DNA of 11,678 nucleotides. Source: UBA1723 sp045641625. GTDB lineage: Bacteria > Bacteroidota > Bacteroidia > Bacteroidales > Paludibacteraceae. The stretch lies in NCBI GenBank assembly GCA_045641625.1, contig JAZUHH010000092.1:1-11678 (forward strand). The letters run 5' to 3'. A program made the translations under genes and the position numbers. Shown in pieces: positions 1 to 6,134 of the stretch. Position 1 is the first letter of the stretch. Every line of letters begins with the position of its first letter. Below the pieces are notes generated by a model that worked only from the letters and a program-made list of their open reading frames with translations, did no database searches and was not told the origin of the DNA.

Positions 1-176
1 ATCTCCGATGTGTTTATGCAGTTCAGGTCAGCCGAGTCTCCCTGGATGGCAATTTCGGCCTCTATGGCTTCCTGAAGTTCCTCTCTGGTCTTGGGGAAGT
101 ATTTGTACTTTGCGCTTGCTATGGAGCTGAACATGACTGCGAAAAGCAGTAGAATTGACTTTGCAAATGTCTTCAT
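1..176 (-). CDS. DUF285/BspA-like repeat protein, N-terminal part (cut by window edge)
   Basis: This is the first 58 codons of a secreted protein that runs off the left edge. It opens with a signal peptide (MKTFAKSILLLFAVMFSSIA, cleavage probably after SIASA), followed by KYKYFPKTREEL and LNCINTSEI. The latter is the invariant lead-in to DUF285 repeats in the neighbouring genes. The visible part is nearly identical to the start of the next gene upstream (200-868), so the two are recent tandem duplicates. The gap from that gene's stop is 23 bp, with no promoter of its own seen, so it is probably the fourth and last visible cistron of the leftward operon. Function is unknown. DUF285/BspA-like repeats are generally surface-exposed or secreted leucine-rich-like modules. 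Repeat number and C-terminus cannot be seen. Confidence 0.85.
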   Translation of the reverse strand, partial: MKTFAKSILLLFAVMFSSIASAKYKYFPKTREELQEAIEAEIAIQGDSADLNCINTSE

Positions 177-199
177 AACACACTGAAAATTTATCATTT

Positions 200-868
200 T
201 TATTTGTACCACGCAGGTATCTTGCAAGGGCAGTTGTCGAACATTTCTTCCATGTTTGTCTCCTTGCTTACGTTCCACTTGGAGATGTCGCCGTTGAACT
301 GGCTTCTGTTGAACATTTGGGACATGGATTCCACCTTGCTTACATCCCACTTGGATATGTCTCCGTTGAACTGGCTTCTGTTGAACATTGAGGACATGGA
401 TTCCACCTTGCTTACATCCCACTTGGATATGTCTCCGTTGAACTGGCTTTTATAGAACATTGAGGACATGGATTCCACCTTGCTTACATCCCACTTGGAG
501 ATGTCGCCGTTGAACTGGCTTCTGTTGAACATTGAGGACATGGATTCCACCTTGCTTACATCCCACTTGGAGATGTCGCCGTTGAAAGGGGTGTGGGAGA
601 ACATTTCGGACATGTTAGTCACGTTGCTGACATCCCACTTGGATATGTCTCCGTTGAAAGGGCTGACATAGAACAATCTGGACATGTCGGTGATCTCCGA
701 AGTGTTGATGCAGTTCAGGTCTGCAGAGTCGCCCTGTATGGCAATTTCTGCCTTTATGGCTTCCAGCAGCTCCTCTTTGGTCTTGGGGGAATACTTGTAT
801 TGGGCGCTTGCTATAGCGCTGAACATGACTGCAAAAAGCAGTAGAATTGACTTTGAGACTATTTGCAT
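200..868 (-). CDS. Secreted DUF285 repeat protein with six 24-residue repeats
   Basis: A 222-residue protein. Residues 1-22 form a signal peptide (hydrophobic ILLLFAVMF, then SAIASA). Residues 23-70 are the lead-in with LNCINTSEITDM. Residues 71-214 are six tandem 24-residue repeats starting FNGDISKWDVS and ending in an MF-containing segment. Residues 215-222 (CKIPAWYK) match the closing motif C-x-[IVL]-P-x-W-Y of the two modules in the gene at 1557-2459. Repeats 2-5 are almost identical in protein and DNA, a sign of recent expansion. No membrane anchor, lipobox or obvious type IX sorting domain is visible, so it is probably released to the periplasm or exported by an unseen route. It starts 23 bp after the upstream gene's stop, within one operon. 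The family assignment is firm; the role (adhesion or protein binding, as for BspA) is only inferred. Confidence 0.85.
   Translation of the reverse strand: MQIVSKSILLLFAVMFSAIASAQYKYSPKTKEELLEAIKAEIAIQGDSADLNCINTSEITDMSRLFYVSPFNGDISKWDVSNVTNMSEMFSHTPFNGDISKWDVSKVESMSSMFNRSQFNGDISKWDVSKVESMSSMFYKSQFNGDISKWDVSKVESMSSMFNRSQFNGDISKWDVSKVESMSQMFNRSQFNGDISKWNVSKETNMEEMFDNCPCKIPAWYK
227..658 (-). repeat. Six tandem 72-bp coding repeats (DUF285 units)
   Basis: The DNA encoding residues 71-214 of the secreted DUF285 protein consists of six in-frame 72-bp units. Units 2 to 5 (299-586) differ from each other at only a few bases, for example those changing NRSQ to YKSQ or SSMF to SQMF. The outer units 1 and 6 are more diverged. 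An in-frame unit length means gain or loss of copies would keep the reading frame. Confidence 0.9.
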
Positions 869-891
869 AATGATATGGTGTTAAATGGGCA

Positions 892-1551
892 TCACTTTCC
901 TTTCAGCGCTACAACAAAAAGCAGCACAATAATTGTAAAAATGACTAAGAACAACAATGGCCAAAATAAAAAGGAAAAGAAATAGACTAATGTGACAAGG
1001 TTACAAAACCAGAGTATGAATGAAGGAACCAGTAACACCGCATAGGCAATGGCACAAACCTTCAGTGTAATCTTCAGACCCCTGTATATCTTGTCACGCT
1101 TCTTCCAATCGGCGCCGGCAGAGTCGGAAAACATGTTTTTCCTGTCCACGGAGTCGTTGAAGCTCCATCCCGACGTGTCCTTGGCAAACTTCGACTCCCA
1201 GAACATGAACGACATGTCCTGTACCGCGCTCACGTTCCATCGGCTGATGTCGCCGTTGAAACTGCTCTCACGGAACATGCCGCCCATATTCTTCACCTGC
1301 GCCACATTCCAACCGGAGATGTCTCCGTTAAAGGAGCTACCCCTGAACATGCCGCTCATGTCAGTCACGTTGCTGACATCCCATCCGGAAATGTCTCCGT
1401 TAAAGAAGCTGTCAGCGAAGAGTCCGCTCATGTCGGTTATGGCAGAGGTGTCTATGCAGTTCAGGTCTGCATGCTCCCCCTGCTTGTCCAACTCGACGGA
1501 AACGAACACCTTGAGCTCCTCCCTATTGTGAGGGAAATATCTATGGTCCAT
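892..1551 (-). CDS. DUF285 repeat protein with C-terminal membrane helices, no signal peptide
   Basis: A 219-residue protein. It begins directly with the DUF285 lead-in (MDHRYFPHNREEL, then LNCIDTSAITDM at about 30-41) and has no signal peptide. About three and a half repeats follow (FNGDISGWDVS and variants, residues 50-140). The usual closing motif CxxPxWY is missing, replaced by a degenerate SAGADWKKR. Residues about 161-183 and 188-215 are strongly hydrophobic, probably two transmembrane helices, preceded by a basic stretch (KKRDKIYRGLK) and ending KGK. By the positive-inside rule the repeat domain would lie in the cytoplasm, which is unusual for this family. The start is 5 bp from the stop of the upstream DUF285 gene, so the two are almost certainly co-transcribed. 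Function is unknown. Confidence 0.82.
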   Translation of the reverse strand: MDHRYFPHNREELKVFVSVELDKQGEHADLNCIDTSAITDMSGLFADSFFNGDISGWDVSNVTDMSGMFRGSSFNGDISGWNVAQVKNMGGMFRESSFNGDISRWNVSAVQDMSFMFWESKFAKDTSGWSFNDSVDRKNMFSDSAGADWKKRDKIYRGLKITLKVCAIAYAVLLVPSFILWFCNLVTLVYFFSFLFWPLLFLVIFTIIVLLFVVALKGK

Positions 1552-1556
1552 AAAAA

Positions 1557-2459
1557 CTAATACAAATTAAACCTATAGCGCAAATACGAGATCAAAAGAA
1601 CAATAAGCGGAGAAACAAACACCAGCAAAATAAAGAGCAGAAAGAACTTCATACTGATTCCTTCGTCCTCTCCATAGGTCTTCTTTTCCTCAGAGCCAGT
1701 CTTGTACCACACGGGCAGACGGCACTCGCAACCGTCGAATATGTCCTTGAAGTAGGCATCCCCAGAGACTTTCCATGCGTCCAGGTCTCCCTTGAAACTG
1801 CTGTTACGGAACATGAAGGAGAAGTCAGTAACAGAGCTGACATCCCACTTGGATATATCACCGTTGAAGCTGCTCTTCAGGAACATTCCGGACATCAGCT
1901 TCACGTTGCCCGTGTTCCACAGCGAAATGTCTCCGTTGAACTGCGAGAAGTCATCGCTTCCGGCACTGAAAAGGTAGTTCATGTCAGTTATAGCCGATGT
2001 GTCTATGCAGTTCAGGTCCGCAGTATTTCCGTTAAGACTGATTTCAGCGGCCATGCACTTCACAAGCTCCTCCTTGGTCTTGGGCTGGTGCTTTCTGCCG
2101 GCGTACCAGTCCGGAACATGGCAAAGGCTCTCACGGAACATGTGGTTTGTGTTTGTTTCGGGCTGTACGTTCCACTGCGAGACATCCCCCTCGAACTGCG
2201 AGCCATAGAACATGAAGCTCATGTCGGTAACATTGCTGACATCCCATCCGGAAATGTCTCCGTTGAAGTCCTCGAGACCCCAGCCTACAAGCCGGCGGTG
2301 CCCCTCTACCCTAACCCCCATGAAGAGGTTGTGCATGTCCGTTATTCCCGAAGTGTCTATGCAGTTCAGGTCAGCCGAGTTGCCCTGTATGGCGATCTCT
2401 GCCTTGACAGCCTCAACGAGACGATAGACTGAATCGGGAGTGTACTTGAATTGGTGCAT
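1557..2459 (-). CDS. Double-module DUF285 protein with C-terminal transmembrane helix
   Basis: First gene of the leftward operon. I chose the ATG at 2459 (300 residues) rather than an upstream in-frame ATG at 2516. The protein then opens MHQFKYTPDSVYRL, matching the MDHRYFPHN opening of the next gene, and the added residues would lie across the promoter at 2514-2521. Two full modules are present. Module 1 covers residues about 4-120, with LNCIDTSGITDM, FNGDISGWDVS and a terminal CHVPDWY. Module 2 covers about 124-252, with KTKEEL, LNCIDTSAITDM, three repeats and a terminal CRLPVWYK. An acidic linker leads to one hydrophobic helix (about 271-292) and a basic tail (RYRFNLY). There is no signal peptide. 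The basic tail suggests the C-terminus is inside; orientation of the modules is then uncertain. A possible alternative is the 319-residue form from 2516. Confidence 0.8.
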   Translation of the reverse strand: MHQFKYTPDSVYRLVEAVKAEIAIQGNSADLNCIDTSGITDMHNLFMGVRVEGHRRLVGWGLEDFNGDISGWDVSNVTDMSFMFYGSQFEGDVSQWNVQPETNTNHMFRESLCHVPDWYAGRKHQPKTKEELVKCMAAEISLNGNTADLNCIDTSAITDMNYLFSAGSDDFSQFNGDISLWNTGNVKLMSGMFLKSSFNGDISKWDVSSVTDFSFMFRNSSFKGDLDAWKVSGDAYFKDIFDGCECRLPVWYKTGSEEKKTYGEDEGISMKFFLLFILLVFVSPLIVLLISYLRYRFNLY

Positions 2460-2513
2460 AAATACTGACTTTTCTCTTGACTGAGCAAAGAAAAGGAATA
2501 AATCCCTAACAAG

Positions 2514-2543
2514 CAAAATTATTGGGGCTTTTGTTCCTCCAGA
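2514..2543 (-). promoter_or_regulatory. Bacteroidetes-type promoter of the DUF285 operon
   Basis: On the minus strand, 2521-2514 reads TAATTTTG, a perfect match to the Bacteroidetes -7 consensus TAnnTTTG. A weak -33 element (TCTG, 2543-2540) lies 18 bp upstream, against the usual TTTG at 19-21 bp. Transcription would start near 2507, giving a leader of about 48 nt before the ATG at 2459. No other good match lies between this and the downstream DUF285 genes, so it probably drives all four. Confidence 0.6.
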
Positions 2544-2574
2544 TGTTAAAACTTTGTTAAAAAGCTGAAAAAAC

Positions 2575-2606
2575 TTGGACTTTAACGGGCAAGAACAATA
2601 CCTTTG
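2575..2606 (+). promoter_or_regulatory. Distal promoter upstream of prfA
   Basis: TTG at 2575-2577 and TACCTTTG at 2599-2606, separated by 21 bp. This fits the Bacteroidetes primary sigma consensus. A transcript from here would start near 2613 and carry about 175 nt of leader before prfA, including the structured stretch at 2635-2705. It may serve prfA or a small RNA. Confidence 0.6.
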
Positions 2607-2634
2607 CGGTGCAAGTACGGACTTTGGGGATGCC

Positions 2635-2705
2635 TGCCGGACACAGCCTCAGCACCACGACTGGGGCAACCCGAAGCAGAGAAAAAATCTCTCTCAGGAC
2701 CGGCA
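2635..2705 (+). other. Possible structured RNA leader upstream of prfA
   Basis: Read as RNA, three stems nest cleanly. An outer stem TGCCGG (2635-2640) with CCGGCA (2700-2705) encloses hairpin CCTCAG/CTGGGG (2647-2652 with 2661-2666, loop of 8) and hairpin AGAGA/TCTCT (2678-2682 with 2688-2692, loop AAAAA). It lies between two promoters and holds no credible ORF. I do not recognise it as SRP RNA, 6S RNA or a known riboswitch. Pairing was found by eye, so it may be coincidental. Confidence 0.3.
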
Positions 2706-2721
2706 AATAAAGCCTCAAAAA

Positions 2722-2753
2722 TTTGGAATTCTCGATAAAGTTCCGTATCTTTG
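2722..2753 (+). promoter_or_regulatory. Proximal promoter of prfA
   Basis: TTTG at 2722-2725 and TATCTTTG at 2746-2753 with a 20-bp spacer match both halves of the Bacteroidetes promoter consensus exactly. Transcription would start near 2760, giving a short leader of about 29 nt before the ATG at 2789. There is no Shine-Dalgarno-like sequence in the A/T-rich stretch ahead of the start, as is usual in this phylum. Confidence 0.8.
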
Positions 2754-2788
2754 CGTACTTTATAAAATGATATAAGAGAAATCATAAT

Positions 2789-3898
2789 ATGGCAGAGAAT
2801 TCGCTACTACAGAAACTCGAGGGACTCGAGATCAAGTTCCAGGAAATCAGCACGTTAATCACTGACCCGTCTGTGATTGCCGACATGAAGCGCTTCGTAA
2901 AGCTCAACAAGGAGTATTCGGAGCTTGAACGCATCATGAAGACAAAGAAGGAGTATGAGATGACACTCAACCACATAGCAGAGGCCAAGGAGATCCTTCA
3001 GACTGAGGACGACCAGGAGATGAGAGAGATGGCCAAGGCTGAACTTGACGAGCTTGAGCCTAAGCTTCCTGTTATGGAGGAGGAGATCAAGATCATGCTT
3101 ATCCCTTCAGACCCAGAGGACGGAAAGAACGCGATTGTCGAGATCCGTGGCGGTACAGGCGGTGACGAGGCAGCCATCTTTGCCGGTGACCTGGTCAAGA
3201 TGTACTCCAAATACTGCGAGACAAAGGGATGGAGCGTCTCTGTAAGCTCGTTCACAGAGGGAACTGCCGGAGGATTCAAGGAAATAATCTTCAACGTCAG
3301 CGGTGACGGAGTATATGGAACATTGAAGTACGAGTCCGGTGTGCATCGTGTTCAGCGTGTGCCGGAGACCGAGACTCAGGGACGTGTGCATACTTCTGCA
3401 GCTACAGTCGCAGTTCTGCCAGAGGCTGACGAGTTCGATGTGGAGATTCAGGAGGGACTTATCAAGTGGGATACTTTCCGATCTGGCGGTGCAGGTGGCC
3501 AGAACGTAAACAAGGTTGAGTCCGGTGTGCGTCTTCGCTACCCTTGGAAGAACCCTAACACTGGCGTAGTGGAGGAGATCCTTATCGAGTGTACTGAGAC
3601 TCGTGACCAGCCTAAGAACAAGGAGAGAGCGCTATCACGTCTTCGTACAAAGATCTATGACCAGGAGCATCAGAAGTACATGGATGACATCGCTTCTCGA
3701 CGCAAGACTATGGTAAGTACAGGTGACAGATCTGCAAAGATTCGTACATACAACTACCCTCAGGGACGTGTAACTGACCATCGTATCGGCCTTACCCTTT
3801 ACAACCTTGCCGCTATCGTAGGCGGAGACATTCAGGGCATCATCGACCAGCTTATAGTGGCAGAGAACACTGAGAGACTGAAGGAGAGCGAGATGTAA
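2789..3898 (+). CDS. prfA: Peptide chain release factor 1
   Basis: 369 residues, full length for RF1. The protein recognises UAA and UAG in the ribosomal A site and triggers hydrolysis of the finished peptide from tRNA. An N-terminal coiled-coil-rich domain (about 1-100) is followed by the PCRF region. The codon-recognition tripeptide of RF1 is seen as P-E-T (residues 192-194, in RVPETETQGRVHTSAAT), a P-x-T form rather than the SPF of RF2. The catalytic GGQ is at 236-238 within RSGGAGGQNVNKVESG, the site methylated on Gln by PrmC. The C-terminal region has the standard TRDQPKNKERAL and NYPQGRVTDHRIGLTLYNL blocks. Codons such as CGT and CTT are more frequent than in the neighbouring genes, as expected for a well-expressed gene. 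It is preceded by two promoters and followed, 51 bp on, by an unrelated small membrane gene. Confidence 0.98.
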   Translation: MAENSLLQKLEGLEIKFQEISTLITDPSVIADMKRFVKLNKEYSELERIMKTKKEYEMTLNHIAEAKEILQTEDDQEMREMAKAELDELEPKLPVMEEEIKIMLIPSDPEDGKNAIVEIRGGTGGDEAAIFAGDLVKMYSKYCETKGWSVSVSSFTEGTAGGFKEIIFNVSGDGVYGTLKYESGVHRVQRVPETETQGRVHTSAATVAVLPEADEFDVEIQEGLIKWDTFRSGGAGGQNVNKVESGVRLRYPWKNPNTGVVEEILIECTETRDQPKNKERALSRLRTKIYDQEHQKYMDDIASRRKTMVSTGDRSAKIRTYNYPQGRVTDHRIGLTLYNLAAIVGGDIQGIIDQLIVAENTERLKESEM

Positions 3899-3901
3899 GG
3901 C

Positions 3902-3931
3902 AATGCACAATGCACAATTCATAATGCACAA
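3902..3931 (+). repeat. Three copies of AATGCACAA between prfA and the next gene
   Basis: The 9-mer AATGCACAA occurs at 3902-3910, 3909-3917 (overlapping by two bases) and 3923-3931, the last after an ATTCAT spacer. It fills most of the 51-bp gap. Short degenerate runs of this type (AATGCACAATTCAT) resemble intergenic low-complexity runs I associate with Bacteroidetes genomes, an impression I cannot check here. No hairpin with a T-tract is evident, so it is not a clear terminator. Confidence 0.6.
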
Positions 3932-3949
3932 CTTAAAGTAATAAAAGTT

Positions 3950-4150
3950 ATGACAGCACAGGATATTTTGAACAACGACTTTATGCTATTCGGCTTGGTA
4001 ATTCTTTTGATGGGGCTATCGACAGTAATGGCACTAAAATTCAGAAAGTTCAAGAATGACAAAGCTAAGAAGCTTATGATAGCTCAGGCAGGTTTGGCTC
4101 TTGTTATTGGTACTGGATTGCTTGTGACTGGCCTTTTGCAGCAACAATAA
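3950..4150 (+). CDS. Small membrane protein, two helices (unrecognised)
   Basis: A 66-residue protein. Residues about 11-30 (FMLFGLVILLMGLSTVMALKF) and about 44-63 (QAGLALVIGTGLLVTGLL) are hydrophobic helices joined by a short basic loop (KFRKFKNDKAKK). The loop should sit in the cytoplasm, leaving both ends outside, though the N-terminus is only mildly polar. The loop, with spaced Lys and Asp, resembles the loop after helix 1 in the ORF at 5109-5309 (NNDKVKKFAKN). The gene starts a plus-strand series with short gaps (25, 6, 12, -4, 0 bp). No family is recognised and no promoter was found just upstream, so read-through from prfA is possible. Confidence 0.7.
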   Translation: MTAQDILNNDFMLFGLVILLMGLSTVMALKFRKFKNDKAKKLMIAQAGLALVIGTGLLVTGLLQQQ

Positions 4151-4175
4151 GCAGAAAGCAACATTTAGAATTGCT

Positions 4176-4643
4176 ATGAACTACGCATTTTTAGGCTTAT
4201 ATCTCTTTTTCACAACTGTTGCGCTTATAGTCTATTTCTTTGTGGGAAGGAGAACCCTTGACAAGGTTTACATGAAGAGAGGCGACGACAAGTACATGGA
4301 ATGCAAGAATAAGATGGACAGGAACTACAAGTTCATCGCAGCTGTGTATGTTATCACCCTCGTGCTTGCATTAGTATGGAGGGAAGGCTTGATGTACCTG
4401 TTTGACAAGTGGATAATACCATACGCCATAGTTGTGCTTGTTGTCAATGTACTACTGCCAATACATACAATAAACGAATACGTAAAAGACATCCTTGCAC
4501 GTCACGACTATAGCAAAACGGCGGAGTACATCTCGTCTAGTCAGTACGCTGACGAGTTTCCGATATTCTTGAGCTGTTTGGTGGCACCGTTCTTTGGGTT
4601 TTCAGGCTTCTTCTTTAAATGTTCAATAACTTATTTGATATAG
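4176..4643 (+). CDS. Four-helix membrane protein (unrecognised)
   Basis: 155 residues. Probable transmembrane helices at about 3-23, 52-69, 79-97 and 127-148. A basic loop (GRRTLDKVYMKRGDDKY) follows helix 1, and a polar stretch with HTINEYVKDILARHDYSKTAEY lies between helices 3 and 4. Helix order and loop lengths are like those of the next gene and of the split gene after it, although sequence identity is low, so the three may be distant paralogs. No catalytic motif or known domain is visible. It lies 6 bp before the next start, so co-transcription and possibly a shared complex are inferred. Confidence 0.75.
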   Translation: MNYAFLGLYLFFTTVALIVYFFVGRRTLDKVYMKRGDDKYMECKNKMDRNYKFIAAVYVITLVLALVWREGLMYLFDKWIIPYAIVVLVVNVLLPIHTINEYVKDILARHDYSKTAEYISSSQYADEFPIFLSCLVAPFFGFSGFFFKCSITYLI

Positions 4644-4649
4644 GAAACT

Positions 4650-5096
4650 ATGGGAATTAACATCACGCTATATATGCTATACATTATTGGCACAGTCTTG
4701 GGTGGGATAGTGGGAATTATGGCAATCCTTGAACTGCACAGGAAATGCAACGAAGAGCCGGACACTGTCGAGCTAGTGACACTCAGAAAGACAGCCATAA
4801 TGACAGTCCTTCCGGCTCTGGCGTTCGCCATAGTCAACCTGTTCAACGACTTTATGGCAGGTGGCATAAACCTCTACTTTGACAGCGACACAATGATAAA
4901 CTTGAGCAGAAGGACTATCATATTCATACTCATACTCAACTGGGCTATACCCTTCATGGGCTTGATAGACTGCTTCAAGATCGAGAAGGAGCTGTACGGC
5001 AACATACAGTTTAAGTTCAAGAACCTGGTAATTAGTCTAGTTGAGATTTGTCTGTCTGGTGCAGTTGGCTGGAAAGGTCTAACTTTGCTGTTCTAA
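4650..5096 (+). CDS. Four-helix membrane protein (unrecognised)
   Basis: 148 residues. Helices at about 4-27 (LYMLYIIGTVLGGIVGIMA), 46-68 (KTAIMTVLPALAFAIVNLF), 88-108 (RTIIFILILNWAIPFMGL) and 125-147. A Cys/Glu-rich loop (ELHRKCNEEPDTVEL) follows helix 1. The segment YGNIQFKFKNLVISLVEICL before and within helix 4 aligns with YGKREGMQVKFTTLSIIPRA in the split gene that follows, and the helix spacing agrees throughout, so these two are likely paralogs. No known family is recognised. Tight spacing on both sides (6 and 12 bp) places it in the middle of the operon. Confidence 0.75.
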   Translation: MGINITLYMLYIIGTVLGGIVGIMAILELHRKCNEEPDTVELVTLRKTAIMTVLPALAFAIVNLFNDFMAGGINLYFDSDTMINLSRRTIIFILILNWAIPFMGLIDCFKIEKELYGNIQFKFKNLVISLVEICLSGAVGWKGLTLLF

Positions 5097-5108
5097 ATAT
5101 CTAATATT

Positions 5109-5309
5109 ATGGGTGTAATTATCTTACTTTTTATTTTCCCTTGCCTACTGCTGACTTTTATCAGCATGTTGGCGACAGTAATCTATATCATCAAGACAAC
5201 CAATAAAATTGGAACTCTGAATAACGACAAAGTCAAAAAGTTTGCCAAGAACACCCTGTTCATTACTTTAACTACAACTTTGCCAGCCTACTTGTATTGC
5301 TTTCTATGA
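5109..5309 (+). CDS. N-terminal half of a split four-helix membrane protein
   Basis: 66 residues with helix 1 (about 3-27, LLFIFPCLLLTFISMLATVI), a Lys/Asn-rich loop (KTTNKIGTLNNDKVKKFAKN) and helix 2 (about 49-65). It matches the first half of the 148-residue protein just upstream in helix length and spacing, and then stops at TGA (5307-5309). The next frame begins at ATG 5306, overlapping as ATGA, and supplies helices 3 and 4. Joined, the two would give about 160 residues, the size of the two preceding proteins. Either an indel broke one gene, or the halves are made separately with coupled translation. No classic -1 slippery heptamer is present at the junction (TGC TTT CTA TGA). Confidence 0.6.
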   Translation: MGVIILLFIFPCLLLTFISMLATVIYIIKTTNKIGTLNNDKVKKFAKNTLFITLTTTLPAYLYCFL

Positions 5310-5587
5310 CCTTATTCTATTCGGGAATTTTTGGAGAAAACATAAAATTGGCAAACAACGTAGAATTTCAAAGATACTTGGAGAACATGACATGCGTTAC
5401 TCCCGTGACTAACCTGATAATACCCATTCTTGGCATTATCCTTATAAAACTATATGGCAAGAGGGAAGGAATGCAAGTCAAGTTTACAACTTTGTCAATC
5501 ATTCCCCGAGCTCTACTGATAATTGGAGGTTCTGGTTGCACATTCTTGGCAGCCCTTTCTGTTCAAAGCAAATTTACAATCTATTAA
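5306..5587 (+). CDS. C-terminal half of a split four-helix membrane protein
   Basis: 93 residues from the ATG at 5306, which overlaps the previous stop as ATGA. A TTG three codons upstream is a less likely start. A polar segment (ENIKLANNVEFQRYLENM) leads to helix 3 (PVTNLIIPILGIILIKLYG), a short basic loop (GKREGMQVKF) and helix 4 (IPRALLIIGGSGCTFLAALS). In the 148-residue paralog upstream the same order is found in a single frame. The stop TAA is immediately followed by the ATG of the next gene (5588), so expression of that gene may depend on translation here. Function is unknown. Confidence 0.6.
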   Translation: MTLFYSGIFGENIKLANNVEFQRYLENMTCVTPVTNLIIPILGIILIKLYGKREGMQVKFTTLSIIPRALLIIGGSGCTFLAALSVQSKFTIY

Positions 5588-6115
5588 ATGACAAAGAAGA
5601 AAAACAACATATACAACACTTGCGACGTATTCGCTACCCTATGCGCCACCTACATTGCTGACGCTGACGCAGAGGACTCTGTCTGCATTCCCGGATACGA
5701 GGACGCAGGCGACGTGCAGATGATGCGCGCCATAGAGATTGCCGAGGACCTTGGCTATGACGAGATCGAATTCACTGACAAACTGGAAGACGCAGTGATC
5801 AAGATCGGAGAAATGGACGAACGCGAGTGGGAGGAATACAAAGCCGAAGTGACCAGCTTCGTGAACAGGGACAAGGCAAGGATGGTAATGGAGGGTATGA
5901 TAGACGTGGCTCTCTGCTACGGATACATCAACGAGATGATCATAAACATTATTCTTTCCGACGTTGAGCTTCTTGGCGAGTCCGTAGAGATCGCTACCCT
6001 TCTCATCGCACGCAGATGCCAGGAGGAGACAACAATTGCAATCGACACAGCCTCTATGGACGAGGAGAGAAAGATAATGATAGCCAGCAACATGCACGGC
6101 CCAGGCGAAGCCTAA
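5588..6115 (+). CDS. Acidic soluble protein (unrecognised)
   Basis: 175 residues, no signal peptide or membrane helix, strongly acidic (for example DADAEDSVCIPGYEDAGD at about 25-42 and EMDEREWEEYKAEV at about 75-88). Predicted to be mostly helical from the pattern of Ala, Glu, Ile and Met. The region 96-145 (MVMEGMIDVALCYGYINEMI followed by LLGESVEIATLLIARR) faintly resembles the helix-turn-helix pairing of TerB-like or EF-like all-helical proteins, but the acidic metal-binding residues are absent, so I make no assignment. The ATG abuts the TAA of the previous membrane gene, making this the last gene of the run and a candidate cytoplasmic partner of the membrane proteins. Downstream is the minus-strand terminator region. 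Confidence 0.75.
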   Translation: MTKKKNNIYNTCDVFATLCATYIADADAEDSVCIPGYEDAGDVQMMRAIEIAEDLGYDEIEFTDKLEDAVIKIGEMDEREWEEYKAEVTSFVNRDKARMVMEGMIDVALCYGYINEMIINIILSDVELLGESVEIATLLIARRCQEETTIAIDTASMDEERKIMIASNMHGPGEA

Positions 6116-6134
6116 AGTTAAGCAAACAACCTAA

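Noticed and set aside
1049..1531. 160-codon plus-strand frame opposite the 219-residue DUF285 gene
   Set aside because: It is the mirror of the periodic DUF285 repeats, which keep opposite frames open. Similar mirror frames occur opposite the other DUF285 genes.
2607..2721. SRP RNA or 6S RNA between the two prfA promoters
   Set aside because: The conserved SRP loop (GGAAG...GCAGC type) is absent, and the length and pairing do not fit 6S RNA.
2575..2775. 66-codon plus-strand open frame before prfA
   Set aside because: It begins at a non-ATG codon inside the distal promoter, spans the proximal promoter, and its residue make-up (many Gln, His, Lys with no pattern) looks non-coding.
2582..2785. 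67-codon minus-strand open frame opposite the prfA leader
   Set aside because: It lies across both prfA promoters and has no promoter or family resemblance of its own.
3902..3931. CRISPR-like or iteron array of AATGCACAA
   Set aside because: The copies overlap or sit 5 bp apart with no unique spacers, and there are only three; it is a low-complexity repeat.
5301..5309. Programmed -1 frameshift joining the two halves of the split membrane protein
   Set aside because: The junction TGC TTT CTA TGA has no X-XXY-YYZ heptamer and no clear downstream structure, so a simple indel or coupled re-initiation is more likely.
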